DNA from: Micavibrio sp. UBA2705
GTDB lineage: Bacteria; Pseudomonadota; Alphaproteobacteria; Micavibrionales; Micavibrionaceae
NCBI GenBank assembly: GCA_002354205.1
Contig: DELD01000055.1
Location: forward strand, 1-50,595
Direction: 5' to 3'
Length of the DNA: 50,595 nucleotides
This document shows positions 25,756 through 33,471 of the stretch, in pieces. Positions within the stretch are counted from its first letter, which is position 1. Every line of letters starts with the position of its first letter. Under the pieces are notes generated by a model. That model was not told the DNA's origin. It saw only the letters and a program-made list of their open reading frames with translations, and did not search any database. The position numbers were made by a program, and so were the translations under genes.

Positions 25756-26081
25756 TGTATAATCGCCTTAAAACTAAACGGAGTTTATTTAAAGCGAATG
25801 ATGTAAAAGCCTTGTCCAGATGCTATTTTTATATTACGCGACAAGGCTTACCAAATGATTAAGAACGGCGCTGTTTTAAGGGTAAATATTAATATAATTT
25901 TACTTTATTTTTTTTTGATATTAGCGCTGTGTAATGCAGATGCCATAGGGGGAGGGACGTATATTCCATTTGCTCTATAAGCGTTTTCAAAGGCTTGTTT
26001 TGCATTACGCTGTAGAATTAAACATTTATTTACGATATTATAGGCATTATAAAGCTGTTAAATATTCTTTGGAGCAGATTC
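25756..26081. other. 326-base intergenic region with a long inverted repeat
   Basis: Divergent promoter region between the sensor gene and the secreted unknown at 26082. It is AT-rich, contains the inverted repeat at 25807-25849, and shows no credible coding frame or RNA gene. Confidence 0.6.
25807..25849. repeat. 10-base inverted repeat upstream of the sensor gene
   Basis: AAGCCTTGTC and GACAAGGCTT form perfect arms separated by 23 bases, about 50 bases upstream of the sensor start codon. It could be a regulator site or a 5'-leader hairpin. Confidence 0.5.
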
Positions 26082-26570
26082 ATGCGATTTAAAATTCTTT
26101 CTTTAGCCCTTCTTACAAGCCTTGCTATCAGCGGTAGCGCACAGGCAGAGCCTAAATGGTCATCTTGGTTCGGCTGGGATCATGGTTTTAATAAAAGGCT
26201 GAATTTGGCGAATTTTGATTTTTCACCTTATATGGATGATCCGGCGCATAGCCACCCCGTCTATAATGAGAATACAGATTGGCAGCCTGCACATTGGGTT
26301 GATCAGCTAGAAGGGCGCGCCGAAGAATTTGTTGAGCGCGGTTATAAAACGCACATTATTTACAAGCAAGATATGCGCGATGGTGTGCCTGTTTTGGTCG
26401 TTGGGCCAAATTTCTATGCGTTATCTGCATATGATCAGCGCCGTTATGTGCGTACAATCGATTATATTTACAGTATGACGGCCAGTGCGCCCAATGTCAT
26501 GATGGTGCGTGATTGGAAATCTGACCGCGTTGTTGGCGCCGTTGATCAGCACCATATTACATTCCAGTAA
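26082..26570 (+). CDS. Secreted protein of unknown function
   Basis: 162 residues with a clear signal peptide (KILSLALLTSLAISGSAQA, cleavage after AQA). The mature protein is rich in aromatic residues and His at the start (WSSWFGWDHGF, PAHSHPVY) and contains VPVLVVGPNFYALSAYDQRR near the middle. I do not recognise the family. GGAG lies 7 bases before ATG 26082. It is 111 bases upstream of ctaB on the same strand, but an AT-rich gap suggests separate transcription. Real gene by codon structure, signal peptide and ribosome site; function unknown. Confidence 0.72.
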   Translation: MRFKILSLALLTSLAISGSAQAEPKWSSWFGWDHGFNKRLNLANFDFSPYMDDPAHSHPVYNENTDWQPAHWVDQLEGRAEEFVERGYKTHIIYKQDMRDGVPVLVVGPNFYALSAYDQRRYVRTIDYIYSMTASAPNVMMVRDWKSDRVVGAVDQHHITFQ

Positions 26571-26681
26571 ACAATTCTTCATACATATCACACGATAACA
26601 TGACGCTTTATGTAGTTATGGCTTGATTATTCATGCGATAAACTTTAGAAATTGTGCAATCAATATTTGAAAGTTTAGGCA

Positions 26682-27596
26682 ATGAGTACAGTAAAAGCGA
26701 TGGATACGCCAAGCCCTTCCTCACAAGCAGCGCAGCAAGACGCAAGCATTAAAGATTTCTGGCAGCTGTTAAAGCCGCGCGTGATGTCTTTAGTGGTGTT
26801 TAGCGGGTTTGTTGGTCTCTGGATTGCCCCGGGGCGCGAAGAAATGCACCCTGTACTCGCGCTGATCTCTATTCTCTGCCTTGCTGTTGGCGCGGGCGCT
26901 TCGGGCGCAATTAATATGTGGTATGATCGCGATATTGATAGCGTGATGAAGCGCACAAAGAACAGGCCTATTCCCGTTGGGCGCATATTACCAAGCGATG
27001 CGCTTGGCTTCGCGCTCGTTTTAAGCGCTTTATCAATTACCGTATTGGCGCTCGCGACGAATTACATGGCGGCAGGGGTATTGGCGTTTGCAAGTTTCTT
27101 TTATGCTGTGATTTATACCATGTTGCTGAAACGCTCTACTGCGCAAAATATTGTGATTGGCGGGGCGGCGGGCGCATTTCCGCCTGTCGTTGGTTGGGTG
27201 TCGGTAACAGGGCAGCTGGACCCTATGGCGTTTTGGCTGTTTATGATTATCTTCCTTTGGACGCCGCCGCATTTTTGGGCTTTGGCATTGGTTTCTAACG
27301 AAGACTATAAAAAAGCAAAAATCCCGATGATGCCATTGGTTGCAGGGGATCAATCGACGCGCGTGCAAATGCTGATCTATACCCTTGTTTTATTGGCTGC
27401 GTCGCTTGTGCCATGGTTCATGGGCTATGCGGGCGCAATTTATGGTGTTTCTGCGCTTGTATTGGGAAGCTTGTTCACAATAAGCTCTATAAAGGTTTTA
27501 CTGGACAAATCAGATAAAGCTGCCAAACTTATGTTTGGATATTCTATCCTATATTTATTCCTGATATTTTTCGCGTTAATGGTGGACCATGGCTGA
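26682..27596 (+). CDS. ctaB: Protoheme IX farnesyltransferase (heme O synthase)
   Basis: Adds a farnesyl group to heme b to make heme O for terminal oxidases. The 304-residue integral membrane protein of the UbiA family has about nine helices, and the two aspartate-rich motifs: NMWYDRDIDSVMKRTKNRP (prenyl-diphosphate binding) and a later VSNEDYKKAKIPM. The LKPRVMSLVVFSG start and FLWTPPHFWALAL segment are typical CtaB. In alphaproteobacteria ctaB usually lies within the cox operon; here no coxA, coxB or coxC is in the window, but a CoxF-like gene overlaps its stop codon. Confidence 0.96.
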   Translation: MSTVKAMDTPSPSSQAAQQDASIKDFWQLLKPRVMSLVVFSGFVGLWIAPGREEMHPVLALISILCLAVGAGASGAINMWYDRDIDSVMKRTKNRPIPVGRILPSDALGFALVLSALSITVLALATNYMAAGVLAFASFFYAVIYTMLLKRSTAQNIVIGGAAGAFPPVVGWVSVTGQLDPMAFWLFMIIFLWTPPHFWALALVSNEDYKKAKIPMMPLVAGDQSTRVQMLIYTLVLLAASLVPWFMGYAGAIYGVSALVLGSLFTISSIKVLLDKSDKAAKLMFGYSILYLFLIFFALMVDHG

Positions 27597-27768
27597 TAGC
27601 AAAACAAAAGAAGATATAAACACAGAAGCCGAGAATGATGTGAATGCGCCGGTTGCGCCATCACAAAACCGCCGCGCACGTAATTATATGCTGCTTGCTA
27701 TGGTTATAGGGCTCGCGGGGCTTATATGGGTTGTGACACTGTTAAAAATGACTATGGGAGCATCATAA
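27589..27768 (+). CDS. CoxF-like small single-helix protein
   Basis: A 59-residue gene whose ATG at 27589 lies inside the last codons of ctaB (8-base overlap) and whose TAA overlaps the next ATG. Its first 27 residues are polar and acidic; then comes RRARNYMLLAMVIGLAGLIW and VVTLLKM, a basic patch followed by one membrane helix. This is the pattern of the tiny CoxF protein that follows ctaB in alphaproteobacterial cytochrome oxidase operons. Position and topology support the link; sequence similarity was judged by eye from the helix region. Confidence 0.7.
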   Translation: MADSKTKEDINTEAENDVNAPVAPSQNRRARNYMLLAMVIGLAGLIWVVTLLKMTMGAS

Positions 27769-28145
27769 TGCGTAATTTAAATGGTATAATACGAAGCTTT
27801 ATTTGCGGCGCGGCTCTGTTTGTTTGCATTAGCTCTGGCCACGCACAGCAAATGGACCCGACCGACCCATGGCAACATGACCGCGCGGCGCATCAAAAAA
27901 ATATTGAGGAGCAAGCCAAAACCTATCAAGATCGCTGGCCAGAATATTATAAAGAACGTTATGAAATTGATGGCGTAGGCGTACTTGACAAAAAAGGTGC
28001 ACGCGCTGCGTTTGACGAAAAACATGCGCCTGTCGCGCTTAATGGCGATGCGGTAAATGCCGAATCTGATGCCGTAGAAGACGCTGATAGTGATGCTGCG
28101 AATGAAGCGGATATGAATACAGACCCTTCTGAACTTTCTGAGTAA
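27768..28145 (+). CDS. Small secreted acidic protein, unknown function
   Basis: 125 residues starting at ATG 27768 in a TAATG overlap with the CoxF-like gene; a longer reading from 27726 would lie inside that gene. It has a signal peptide (SFICGAALFVCISSGHA) and a mature part with many charged residues, ending in a strongly acidic, repetitive tail of Asp, Glu and Ala. The expected next gene in a standard oxidase operon, the copper chaperone CtaG, is longer and membrane-anchored with Cys ligands, which this protein lacks. I do not recognise it. Confidence 0.65.
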   Translation: MRNLNGIIRSFICGAALFVCISSGHAQQMDPTDPWQHDRAAHQKNIEEQAKTYQDRWPEYYKERYEIDGVGVLDKKGARAAFDEKHAPVALNGDAVNAESDAVEDADSDAANEADMNTDPSELSE

Positions 28146-28156
28146 ATTTACCCCCT

Positions 28157-29461
28157 ATGACAAAAGACACAGATGCGAATAAAACCTTATTCGCGCAAGC
28201 TGAAGATATACTAAAAACAAATTCTCGCCACAATAGCTATACCGTGCCGAGTGACCGTCTGTATCCTTATCAATGGAATTGGGATAGTGGCTTTATTGCG
28301 CTTGGCTTGTCGACAATAGATCTTGAGCGTGCTGTGCTTGAGGTTGAAACATTGCTTGAAGGGCAGTGGAAAAACGGCATGGTTCCCCATATTGTATTCC
28401 ATGAATATGAAGAAGATTACGCTCCGGGCCCATTAGACTGGCAAGTTCCCGAAGAATTAACCCATAAATCAATATGCACATCTGGGATAACTCAGCCGCC
28501 GATTATCGGCAGCGTGCTGTATCGTCTATATCAACGCAGCGATAAGAGCGATGCGTATGAACTGCGTTTCAAAGCGCTGTATCGCCAGATTAAAGATTAT
28601 CATGATTGGTTCATGGCAAAGCGTACAAAGGCGCCCGATCATGATTTGGTTAAGTCTTTACACCCTTGGGAAAGCGGCATGGATAACTCACCAAGCTGGG
28701 ATAGTTTGATTAAAACGGTGCCGGCAGAGAACCTCGCGCAGTTCCGCCGTAAAGACCTTAAAGGCGACAATGATGAAGAGCGCCCGCATGACACGGATTA
28801 TACGGCCTATATGTCGCTTGTTTATCATTATAAGCGTATTGGTTATGACGCGCCTGATTTACTACCACAGGCGCATTTCCGCGTATTTGACCTTGTGCTG
28901 AATAGCGCTTTACTGCGCAGCGCACGCGATATGGCTGTGCTTGCCGCGAATCTTGGGCTTGATCACGGCACATATTGGCAGGGGCAGATTGATACATTAA
29001 GTGCAGGGATCGCGAAGCTATGGTCAGCTGAAGATGGCGCGTTCTTGCATATGAATGCCAGAACAGGCGAATTATTGGCGCCCGTGACAAACGCATCTTT
29101 CCTTCCTTTATATGCTGGCGCAGCGACGCAGGCGCAGGCGGGTTCTCTGGCACAGACCTATAAAGAATGGCGCGAAATATGCCCTTATGGCGTGCCGACA
29201 ACTGACCCGCGCGCCGATGTGTTTGAAATGAAGCGTTATTGGCGCGGGCCGATTTGGATTAATACGAATTGGATGATTGCAGAGGGCTTCGCCGCTTATG
29301 GCTATGAAGATATCGCCGCTGAGATTAAGGCTGATAGCTTAGCGCTAATTGCAAAGCACGGCTTTTATGAGTATTTCACGCCAGATGGTGCAAAAGGCCT
29401 TGGCGCGCCGCGCTTTTCATGGAGCGCCGCGCTCGCTTTATACTGGCTTAATGATGCTTAA
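28157..29461 (+). CDS. MGH1-type (GH63-like) glycoside hydrolase
   Basis: An (alpha/alpha)6-barrel hydrolase of 434 residues with no signal peptide, so cytoplasmic. The pattern YPYQWNWDSGFIALG near 36-50, HPWESGMDNSPSWD near 169-182, YWRGPIWINTNW near 356-367 and FSWSAALALYW near 420-430 matches glucosylglycerate/mannosylglycerate hydrolases. By comparison with that family, the likely catalytic acids are Asp176 (ESGMDNS) and Glu405 (FYEYFTP). It may recycle an osmolyte such as glucosylglycerate; related trehalase-like roles are possible. It starts 11 bases after the preceding gene without a clear ribosome site, and its stop overlaps that of msrB. Confidence 0.82.
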   Translation: MTKDTDANKTLFAQAEDILKTNSRHNSYTVPSDRLYPYQWNWDSGFIALGLSTIDLERAVLEVETLLEGQWKNGMVPHIVFHEYEEDYAPGPLDWQVPEELTHKSICTSGITQPPIIGSVLYRLYQRSDKSDAYELRFKALYRQIKDYHDWFMAKRTKAPDHDLVKSLHPWESGMDNSPSWDSLIKTVPAENLAQFRRKDLKGDNDEERPHDTDYTAYMSLVYHYKRIGYDAPDLLPQAHFRVFDLVLNSALLRSARDMAVLAANLGLDHGTYWQGQIDTLSAGIAKLWSAEDGAFLHMNARTGELLAPVTNASFLPLYAGAATQAQAGSLAQTYKEWREICPYGVPTTDPRADVFEMKRYWRGPIWINTNWMIAEGFAAYGYEDIAAEIKADSLALIAKHGFYEYFTPDGAKGLGAPRFSWSAALALYWLNDA

Positions 29462-29856
29462 GCATCGTCTTTTTTCTTGAAATTTAATGCTGTACCATTG
29501 ACGCAAAACCTTAGCCCTGTGGGCTCTGGCCCATCAGGAAAAACATGACCCATATGGCCGCCGCATTTGGCGCAATGGACTTCTGTGCGTGCATAGCCAA
29601 TATCATGGTCGGTGGTTTGCGCAAGTGCGCTTCCATCAATCGGCGCATAAAATGAAGGCCAGCCAGAGCCGCTTTCATATTTATGATCGGATGCGAAGAG
29701 CGCCGCGCCGCAGCCTGCACAAGCAAAAACGCCCGCACGCTTTTCATCGTTTAGCGGTGACGTAAATGCGCGCTCCGTGCCTTTATCACGCAATACGCGG
29801 TATTGTTCGGCGCTTAATGCGCTCTTCCAGTCTTTGTCGTTTTGCTTATCGTCCAT
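29458..29856 (-). CDS. msrB: Peptide-methionine (R)-S-oxide reductase
   Basis: Repairs R-methionine sulfoxide in oxidised proteins with thioredoxin as reductant. The 132 residues show the zinc-binding form (Cys46, Cys49, Cys95, Cys98), the active-site GSGWPSFYAPI region, HMGHVF, and catalytic Cys118 in LRFCVNG. AGGGG lies 8 bases before the start. Its ATG directly follows the gloA stop (TAAATG), so the two form an operon. It has no signal peptide and is not fused to MsrA. Confidence 0.95.
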   Translation of the reverse strand: MDDKQNDKDWKSALSAEQYRVLRDKGTERAFTSPLNDEKRAGVFACAGCGAALFASDHKYESGSGWPSFYAPIDGSALAQTTDHDIGYARTEVHCAKCGGHMGHVFPDGPEPTGLRFCVNGTALNFKKKDDA

Positions 29857-30297
29857 TTACCATTCCCCTGTATTTTCCATTGTATCCCATGGGGCTTGCG
29901 GCGCTAGGCGATCACCTTTTTGTAAAAGCTCAATTGATATATTGTCGGGCGAACGGATGAACGCCATGTAACCATCGCGCGGCGGGCGGTTAATCGTAAC
30001 GCCGGCATCGGCGAGCCTTTGGCAGATGTCATAGATGTTGTCTACTTGATAGGCTAAATGGCCAAAATTGCGCCCGCCATCATAATCTTCTGTGTCCCAG
30101 TTATAGGTCAGTTCTAATGTTGGCGCTTGATGCTGTTTGGCTGCTTCAACATCATTGGGCGCGGCAAGGAAGATAAGGCTAAAGCGCCCTGATTCGTAAT
30201 CATCGCGCTTCACCTCAACAAGGCCAAGCTTATTACAGTAAAAATCGAGAGAGGCTTCTAGGTCTTTGACGCGCACCATGCTGTGTAAGTATTTCAT
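29857..30297 (-). CDS. gloA: Glyoxalase I (lactoylglutathione lyase)
   Basis: Converts the hemithioacetal of methylglyoxal and glutathione to S-lactoylglutathione. The 146-residue VOC protein has the four expected metal ligands: His5, Glu62 (LELTYNW), His80 (NFGHLAY) and Glu123 (ISIELLQ), matching the His-Glu-His-Glu set of the Ni-type bacterial enzymes. AGGAG precedes ATG 30297 by 7 bases. It is the first gene of a two-gene unit with msrB, linking carbonyl and oxidative damage repair. Confidence 0.93.
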   Translation of the reverse strand: MKYLHSMVRVKDLEASLDFYCNKLGLVEVKRDDYESGRFSLIFLAAPNDVEAAKQHQAPTLELTYNWDTEDYDGGRNFGHLAYQVDNIYDICQRLADAGVTINRPPRDGYMAFIRSPDNISIELLQKGDRLAPQAPWDTMENTGEW

Positions 30298-30361
30298 ATT
30301 TAGGCTCCTTGTTTATCTGTATTTAAGGATAGCGCTTTTTGGGCGGAATTAAAGGGCAGAA

Positions 30362-30391
30362 TAAAAAAATAGCGACATAAATGCCGCTATT
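30362..30391 (-). terminator. Intrinsic terminator after ahpD
   Basis: On the minus strand AATAGCGGCA / TGTCGCTATT (one G-T pair) forms a 10-base stem with a TTTA loop, followed by a T run; it starts 30 bases after the ahpD stop. Confidence 0.85.
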
Positions 30392-30420
30392 AAGGTGGTG
30401 ATATATATTGTTACGGGTGA

Positions 30421-30954
30421 TTAGGCCGCGAGGGCTTGTTCGGCTTCTAATGTTGCTGCGATCGCGTGGATCACGGATGCAACGCGTATGGCTGTTTGAA
30501 TTTGCGCTGTGGTTAGGCCGTGCTTTAAAAGTTCGGCTTCATGCGCATCAATGCACATGCCGCAGCCATTAATTGCAGATACTGCGATCGACCATAACTC
30601 AAAGTCAACTTTGTCAACGCCAGGGTTGCCGATTATGTTCATACGTAGCTTCGCTTGCATTGTCTGGTAAGCTTTGTTTGAGGATAAATGCACGAAGCGG
30701 TAATAAATGTTGTTCATACCCATGATTGCAGCAGCGGCTTTTGCGGCATCAAATGCAGCGGCGTTGAGGTAGCCTGCGGCTTCTTCAGAAATGGCTTTGA
30801 TGACAACGTCATTTCTTGATGCAATAGCAGAAGCAAGGAAGCTGCCCCATAATTGTTGTTCGTTCAGGGTTTCATCTGAGGCAAGGCTTGAAAGGTTGAG
30901 CTTTAAGTCTTTTGCGTAGTCAGGAATAGCGGATTTTAATGTATCAATCGTCAT
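30421..30954 (-). CDS. ahpD: Alkyl hydroperoxidase AhpD
   Basis: Carboxymuconolactone-decarboxylase-fold protein that reduces AhpC and itself shows weak hydroperoxidase activity in characterised members. The 177 residues have the CXXC site Cys131-Cys134 with His138 in NGCGMCIDAHE, and Glu119 upstream, the proton-relay set of AhpD. It is an alpha-helical protein. It follows ahpC on the same strand, but a strong terminator lies between, so it may depend on read-through or its own promoter. The ribosome site is weak. Confidence 0.93.
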   Translation of the reverse strand: MTIDTLKSAIPDYAKDLKLNLSSLASDETLNEQQLWGSFLASAIASRNDVVIKAISEEAAGYLNAAAFDAAKAAAAIMGMNNIYYRFVHLSSNKAYQTMQAKLRMNIIGNPGVDKVDFELWSIAVSAINGCGMCIDAHEAELLKHGLTTAQIQTAIRVASVIHAIAATLEAEQALAA

Positions 30955-30997
30955 GGCTGTTCTTTCTTTTAATTTTCTGGTTCGTTGAAAAAAAAGT

Positions 30998-31033
30998 ATA
31001 AAAAAGGCCAGCTGAGCAATTCAGCCAGCCTTT
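30998..31033 (-). terminator. Terminator or attenuator between ahpC and ahpD
   Basis: On the minus strand AAAGGCTGGCTGA / TCAGCTGGCCTTT gives a 13-base stem with two G-T pairs and a five-base loop, then T5 or more. It likely limits ahpD relative to ahpC. Confidence 0.88.
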
Positions 31034-31071
31034 AAATGCTTATATTATAAGTCGTTTAAAGGAGTAATTTC

Positions 31072-31656
31072 TTACTCAGCAGCGATTTTGTCCGCTTCGC
31101 CAACAACGTCAATCACGTCGCCGCCTAGTGGGCGGTTACATGGGCAGAGTTCATCAGTTTGAAGCGCGTCAACAATGCGCAAAACTTCTTTCGGGTTACG
31201 ACCAACGTTAAGGCCGTTTACTGAAACGTGCTGAATAACGCCATGTGGGTCAATGATGAATGTTGCACGCAATGCAACGCCTGCAGTCATTTCACGAATG
31301 CCAAGGCCGTCAACAAGCGAACCATTTGTGTCAGCGAATGACCATTGTGCTAATTTCGCAAGTTCAGGGTGTTCACGTCTCCATGCAAGCTTACAGAATT
31401 CGTTATCTGTGCTGCCGCCAAGGACAACAACATCACGGTCTTCAAATTCTTCGTTTAATTTTGCAAATTCAACGATTTCTGTTGGGCAAATAAATGTGAA
31501 GTCTTTTGGGTAGAAGAAAATAACTTTCCATTTACCTTCAAAGCTGTTCTCTGTGATCGCTTCAAATGCGCTCTCACCGTTTTCTTCATGCTTCATAAAG
31601 CCAGGCTTTACGCCTGTTACTTCAAATTCTGGAAGAATATCACCAATTCCTAACAT
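31072..31656 (-). CDS. ahpC: Peroxiredoxin AhpC
   Basis: Two-Cys peroxiredoxin of 194 residues that reduces H2O2, alkyl peroxides and peroxynitrite. The peroxidatic Cys57 sits in FYPKDFTFICPTE, and the resolving region is DELCPCN (Cys171, Cys173); an extra Cys88 is present. This layout, with a CPC resolving site, resembles the mycobacterial AhpC that works with AhpD, which fits the ahpD gene next to it and the absence of ahpF. AGGAG stands 8 bases before ATG 31656. It diverges from oxyR, its likely activator. Confidence 0.95.
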   Translation of the reverse strand: MLGIGDILPEFEVTGVKPGFMKHEENGESAFEAITENSFEGKWKVIFFYPKDFTFICPTEIVEFAKLNEEFEDRDVVVLGGSTDNEFCKLAWRREHPELAKLAQWSFADTNGSLVDGLGIREMTAGVALRATFIIDPHGVIQHVSVNGLNVGRNPKEVLRIVDALQTDELCPCNRPLGGDVIDVVGEADKIAAE

Positions 31657-31756
31657 CTATAAACTCCTTTTAAGTTTTATATGTGGTTTCAAATTTTTTA
31701 TGCATTAGTTTTGCCATGAATATGGGGGAAATACAAACGACATTTTTCACTGTTTG

Positions 31757-31775
31757 CTATCGTTTTTATCAATAG
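31757..31775. promoter_or_regulatory. Candidate OxyR/LysR-type site in the ahpC-oxyR divergon
   Basis: CTAT-N11-ATAG, a dyad of the LysR T-N11-A form with half sites like the OxyR ATAG/CTAT elements. It lies 61 bases before oxyR and about 100 before ahpC. A second dyad, CAATA-N7-TATTG (31770-31786), overlaps it. Confidence 0.4.
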
Positions 31776-31805
31776 TTGACTTATTGTATCTAGCGAGTAT
31801 ATAAA
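31776..31805 (+). promoter_or_regulatory. Candidate oxyR promoter
   Basis: TTGACT (31776-31781) and TATAAA (31800-31805) with an 18-base spacer, 30 bases before the oxyR start and next to the candidate OxyR site, as expected for autorepression. Confidence 0.45.
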
Positions 31806-31835
31806 TACTGCTATGTAAAATTTAGGATAATAAAA

Positions 31836-32729
31836 ATGCAGCCTACATATCGTCAAATTGAATATCTGCGTGCAGTGGCGGAATGCCAGTCTTTTAGTGG
31901 CGCAGCCAAATTGTGTAATGTCACACAATCTACCTTAAGTGCAGGGGTCAAAGAACTTGAAAGTATTTTGGCGGTACAGCTTTTTGTCCGTACAAGCCGT
32001 GAAGTGTATTTAACGCCTGAAGGGCAGGTGCTGTATGAGGACAGCCACAAATTATTTGAGGATATGAGCCAGTTTGTACAAATTGCGAAGCGTTTTGGCT
32101 CAGAGCGCGGGGGCGTTATTCGCATAGGGGTTATCCCGACAATCGCGCCTTACTTATTGGCGCGGGTTTATAAAGAAATGCAGGCGCGCTACCCTGATAT
32201 GCATATTCATATACACGAAGATGTTAGCGCCGCTTTGGTTGATCGCCTCAATAAGCGCAATTTGGATGTAGTGATTTTGGCGTTCCCGTACCCTATCGGC
32301 TCATATGGTCATGATATTATTGGTAATGATCCGCTGCATTTAGTGGCGCATAAATCGATTGATATACCGACTAAAGGCGGAAAAATAAATATGCTTTCAA
32401 TGCAAGATGTACCGATGATTATGCTCGCCGATGGGCATTGCCTGCGTGATCATGCTTTGGCGGCATGCAGTATTGGCAGCCGCAATGTGATGCCCGCTTA
32501 TCAGGCGGTAACGATGGCTTCATTAATGGAAATGGTGGGCGCTGGTTTAGGCGCGACGCTTGTGCCGCGTCTTATGCTTGAATCGCGTAAGGGCAGCTTG
32601 CCTGATGATGTTGTGGTCTATGACTTTGAAAGCCCCGTACCTGAACGGCAAATTGGCATAGTTTGGCAGCGCCGCGACTTAAAACCATATGCGCTGAATA
32701 TGCGTGACATCTGTAAGGTAGCACTTTAA
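31836..32729 (+). CDS. oxyR: Hydrogen peroxide sensor and regulator OxyR
   Basis: LysR-type activator of 297 residues. The N-terminal winged HTH is typical (QIEYLRAVAECQSFSGAAKL, then CNVTQSTLSAGVKELE). The sensor cysteines are Cys202 and Cys211 in ADGHCLRDHALAACS, nine residues apart exactly as Cys199/Cys208 of the E. coli protein, so a disulfide switch is expected. Extra cysteines are at 17 and 27. It is divergent from ahpC, the classical target, with a shared 179-base control region. Confidence 0.95.
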   Translation: MQPTYRQIEYLRAVAECQSFSGAAKLCNVTQSTLSAGVKELESILAVQLFVRTSREVYLTPEGQVLYEDSHKLFEDMSQFVQIAKRFGSERGGVIRIGVIPTIAPYLLARVYKEMQARYPDMHIHIHEDVSAALVDRLNKRNLDVVILAFPYPIGSYGHDIIGNDPLHLVAHKSIDIPTKGGKINMLSMQDVPMIMLADGHCLRDHALAACSIGSRNVMPAYQAVTMASLMEMVGAGLGATLVPRLMLESRKGSLPDDVVVYDFESPVPERQIGIVWQRRDLKPYALNMRDICKVAL

Positions 32730-32851
32730 AGCTTTCTTGACATAACTTTCGGGTTTTTGTAATGTACGTGCTTAGCATTATATGGCTATATATTTTCTCG
32801 CCTATTAAGCGCGAGCTAGAGGATAAAGATGCTTTTTAGGGGGCGGGAGTG

Positions 32852-33067
32852 ATGAATAAGAAATTTTGTGGTGTGCTTGCTTTGGTTTGGGCGGCCAACT
32901 GTGGATTTAGTTTGGCTGATGATAACCCTGAAAATGATTATGTAGGGTATGTGCATGGTGGTATCGCGCTTATGTGGGCAGGGCTTGGCATTGCACGCGG
33001 CGCTGAAGAGCGCAAGGCTGCAAAGAAGGCAGCAGAAAAAAATATCGACAAATTTGATATCATGTAA
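32852..33067 (+). CDS. Small two-helix membrane protein, paralogue A
   Basis: A 71-residue protein of no family known to me. A first hydrophobic segment (CGVLALVWAANCGFSLA) is followed by the polar DDNPENDY stretch, a second hydrophobic segment (GYVHGGIALMWAGLGIA), a basic tail and the C-terminal FDIM. A paralogue with the same order (NCG, S, DDN-x-END, Y, G, FDIM) lies at 33472-33681. I start at ATG 32852 because AGGGGG is 8 bases upstream; a GTG lies one codon earlier. The conserved acidic loop and identical C-terminal four residues suggest a shared partner. Confidence 0.7.
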   Translation: MNKKFCGVLALVWAANCGFSLADDNPENDYVGYVHGGIALMWAGLGIARGAEERKAAKKAAEKNIDKFDIM

Positions 33068-33096
33068 ACGATGTTTAGCAGCAGGGTGAGGGCAGC

Positions 33097-33444
33097 ATGG
33101 ATATACAGCGTTTTGAAAATAGTGATATTTGTTACAAGCAGACAGATCCTGTAAGCTTAAAAACGGTCGCCTTTGTACAGCCCAAAGGTCTTGTTCCAGA
33201 CAGCAGAGTTAGCATAGATGAGATGATTGCCGCTGCGCATGAGCTTTCACGCCAATTGGTTGATTTCAAATATAATAAATTAAAAGGTATTGGCTGCGCA
33301 CAGATTGATACCAGTATTTGCATTAATTATTATGGCACAATGTTCACACTAACACAGGATATGTCCTTAGAGGCTGGGCGCGAACGGTATGAGCAGATAA
33401 TGCGCGATACGCGCCGACAGAAAATTGGGATGAAACTGGTATGA
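33097..33444 (+). CDS. Unknown 115-residue protein between two paralogues
   Basis: Soluble protein of 115 residues with no family I recognise, no signal peptide and no membrane segment. It has cysteines in SDICYKQ, GIGCAQ and TSICINYYG, and a basic C-terminal helix (EQIMRDTRRQKIGMKLV). GAGGG lies 7 bases before ATG 33097. It sits 29 bases after paralogue A and 27 bases before paralogue B, so the three genes look like one operon that ends at the terminator at 33708. Confidence 0.65.
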   Translation: MDIQRFENSDICYKQTDPVSLKTVAFVQPKGLVPDSRVSIDEMIAAAHELSRQLVDFKYNKLKGIGCAQIDTSICINYYGTMFTLTQDMSLEAGRERYEQIMRDTRRQKIGMKLV

Positions 33445-33471
33445 CACGTTTTTTTGTTAAAGGTAAAATTG

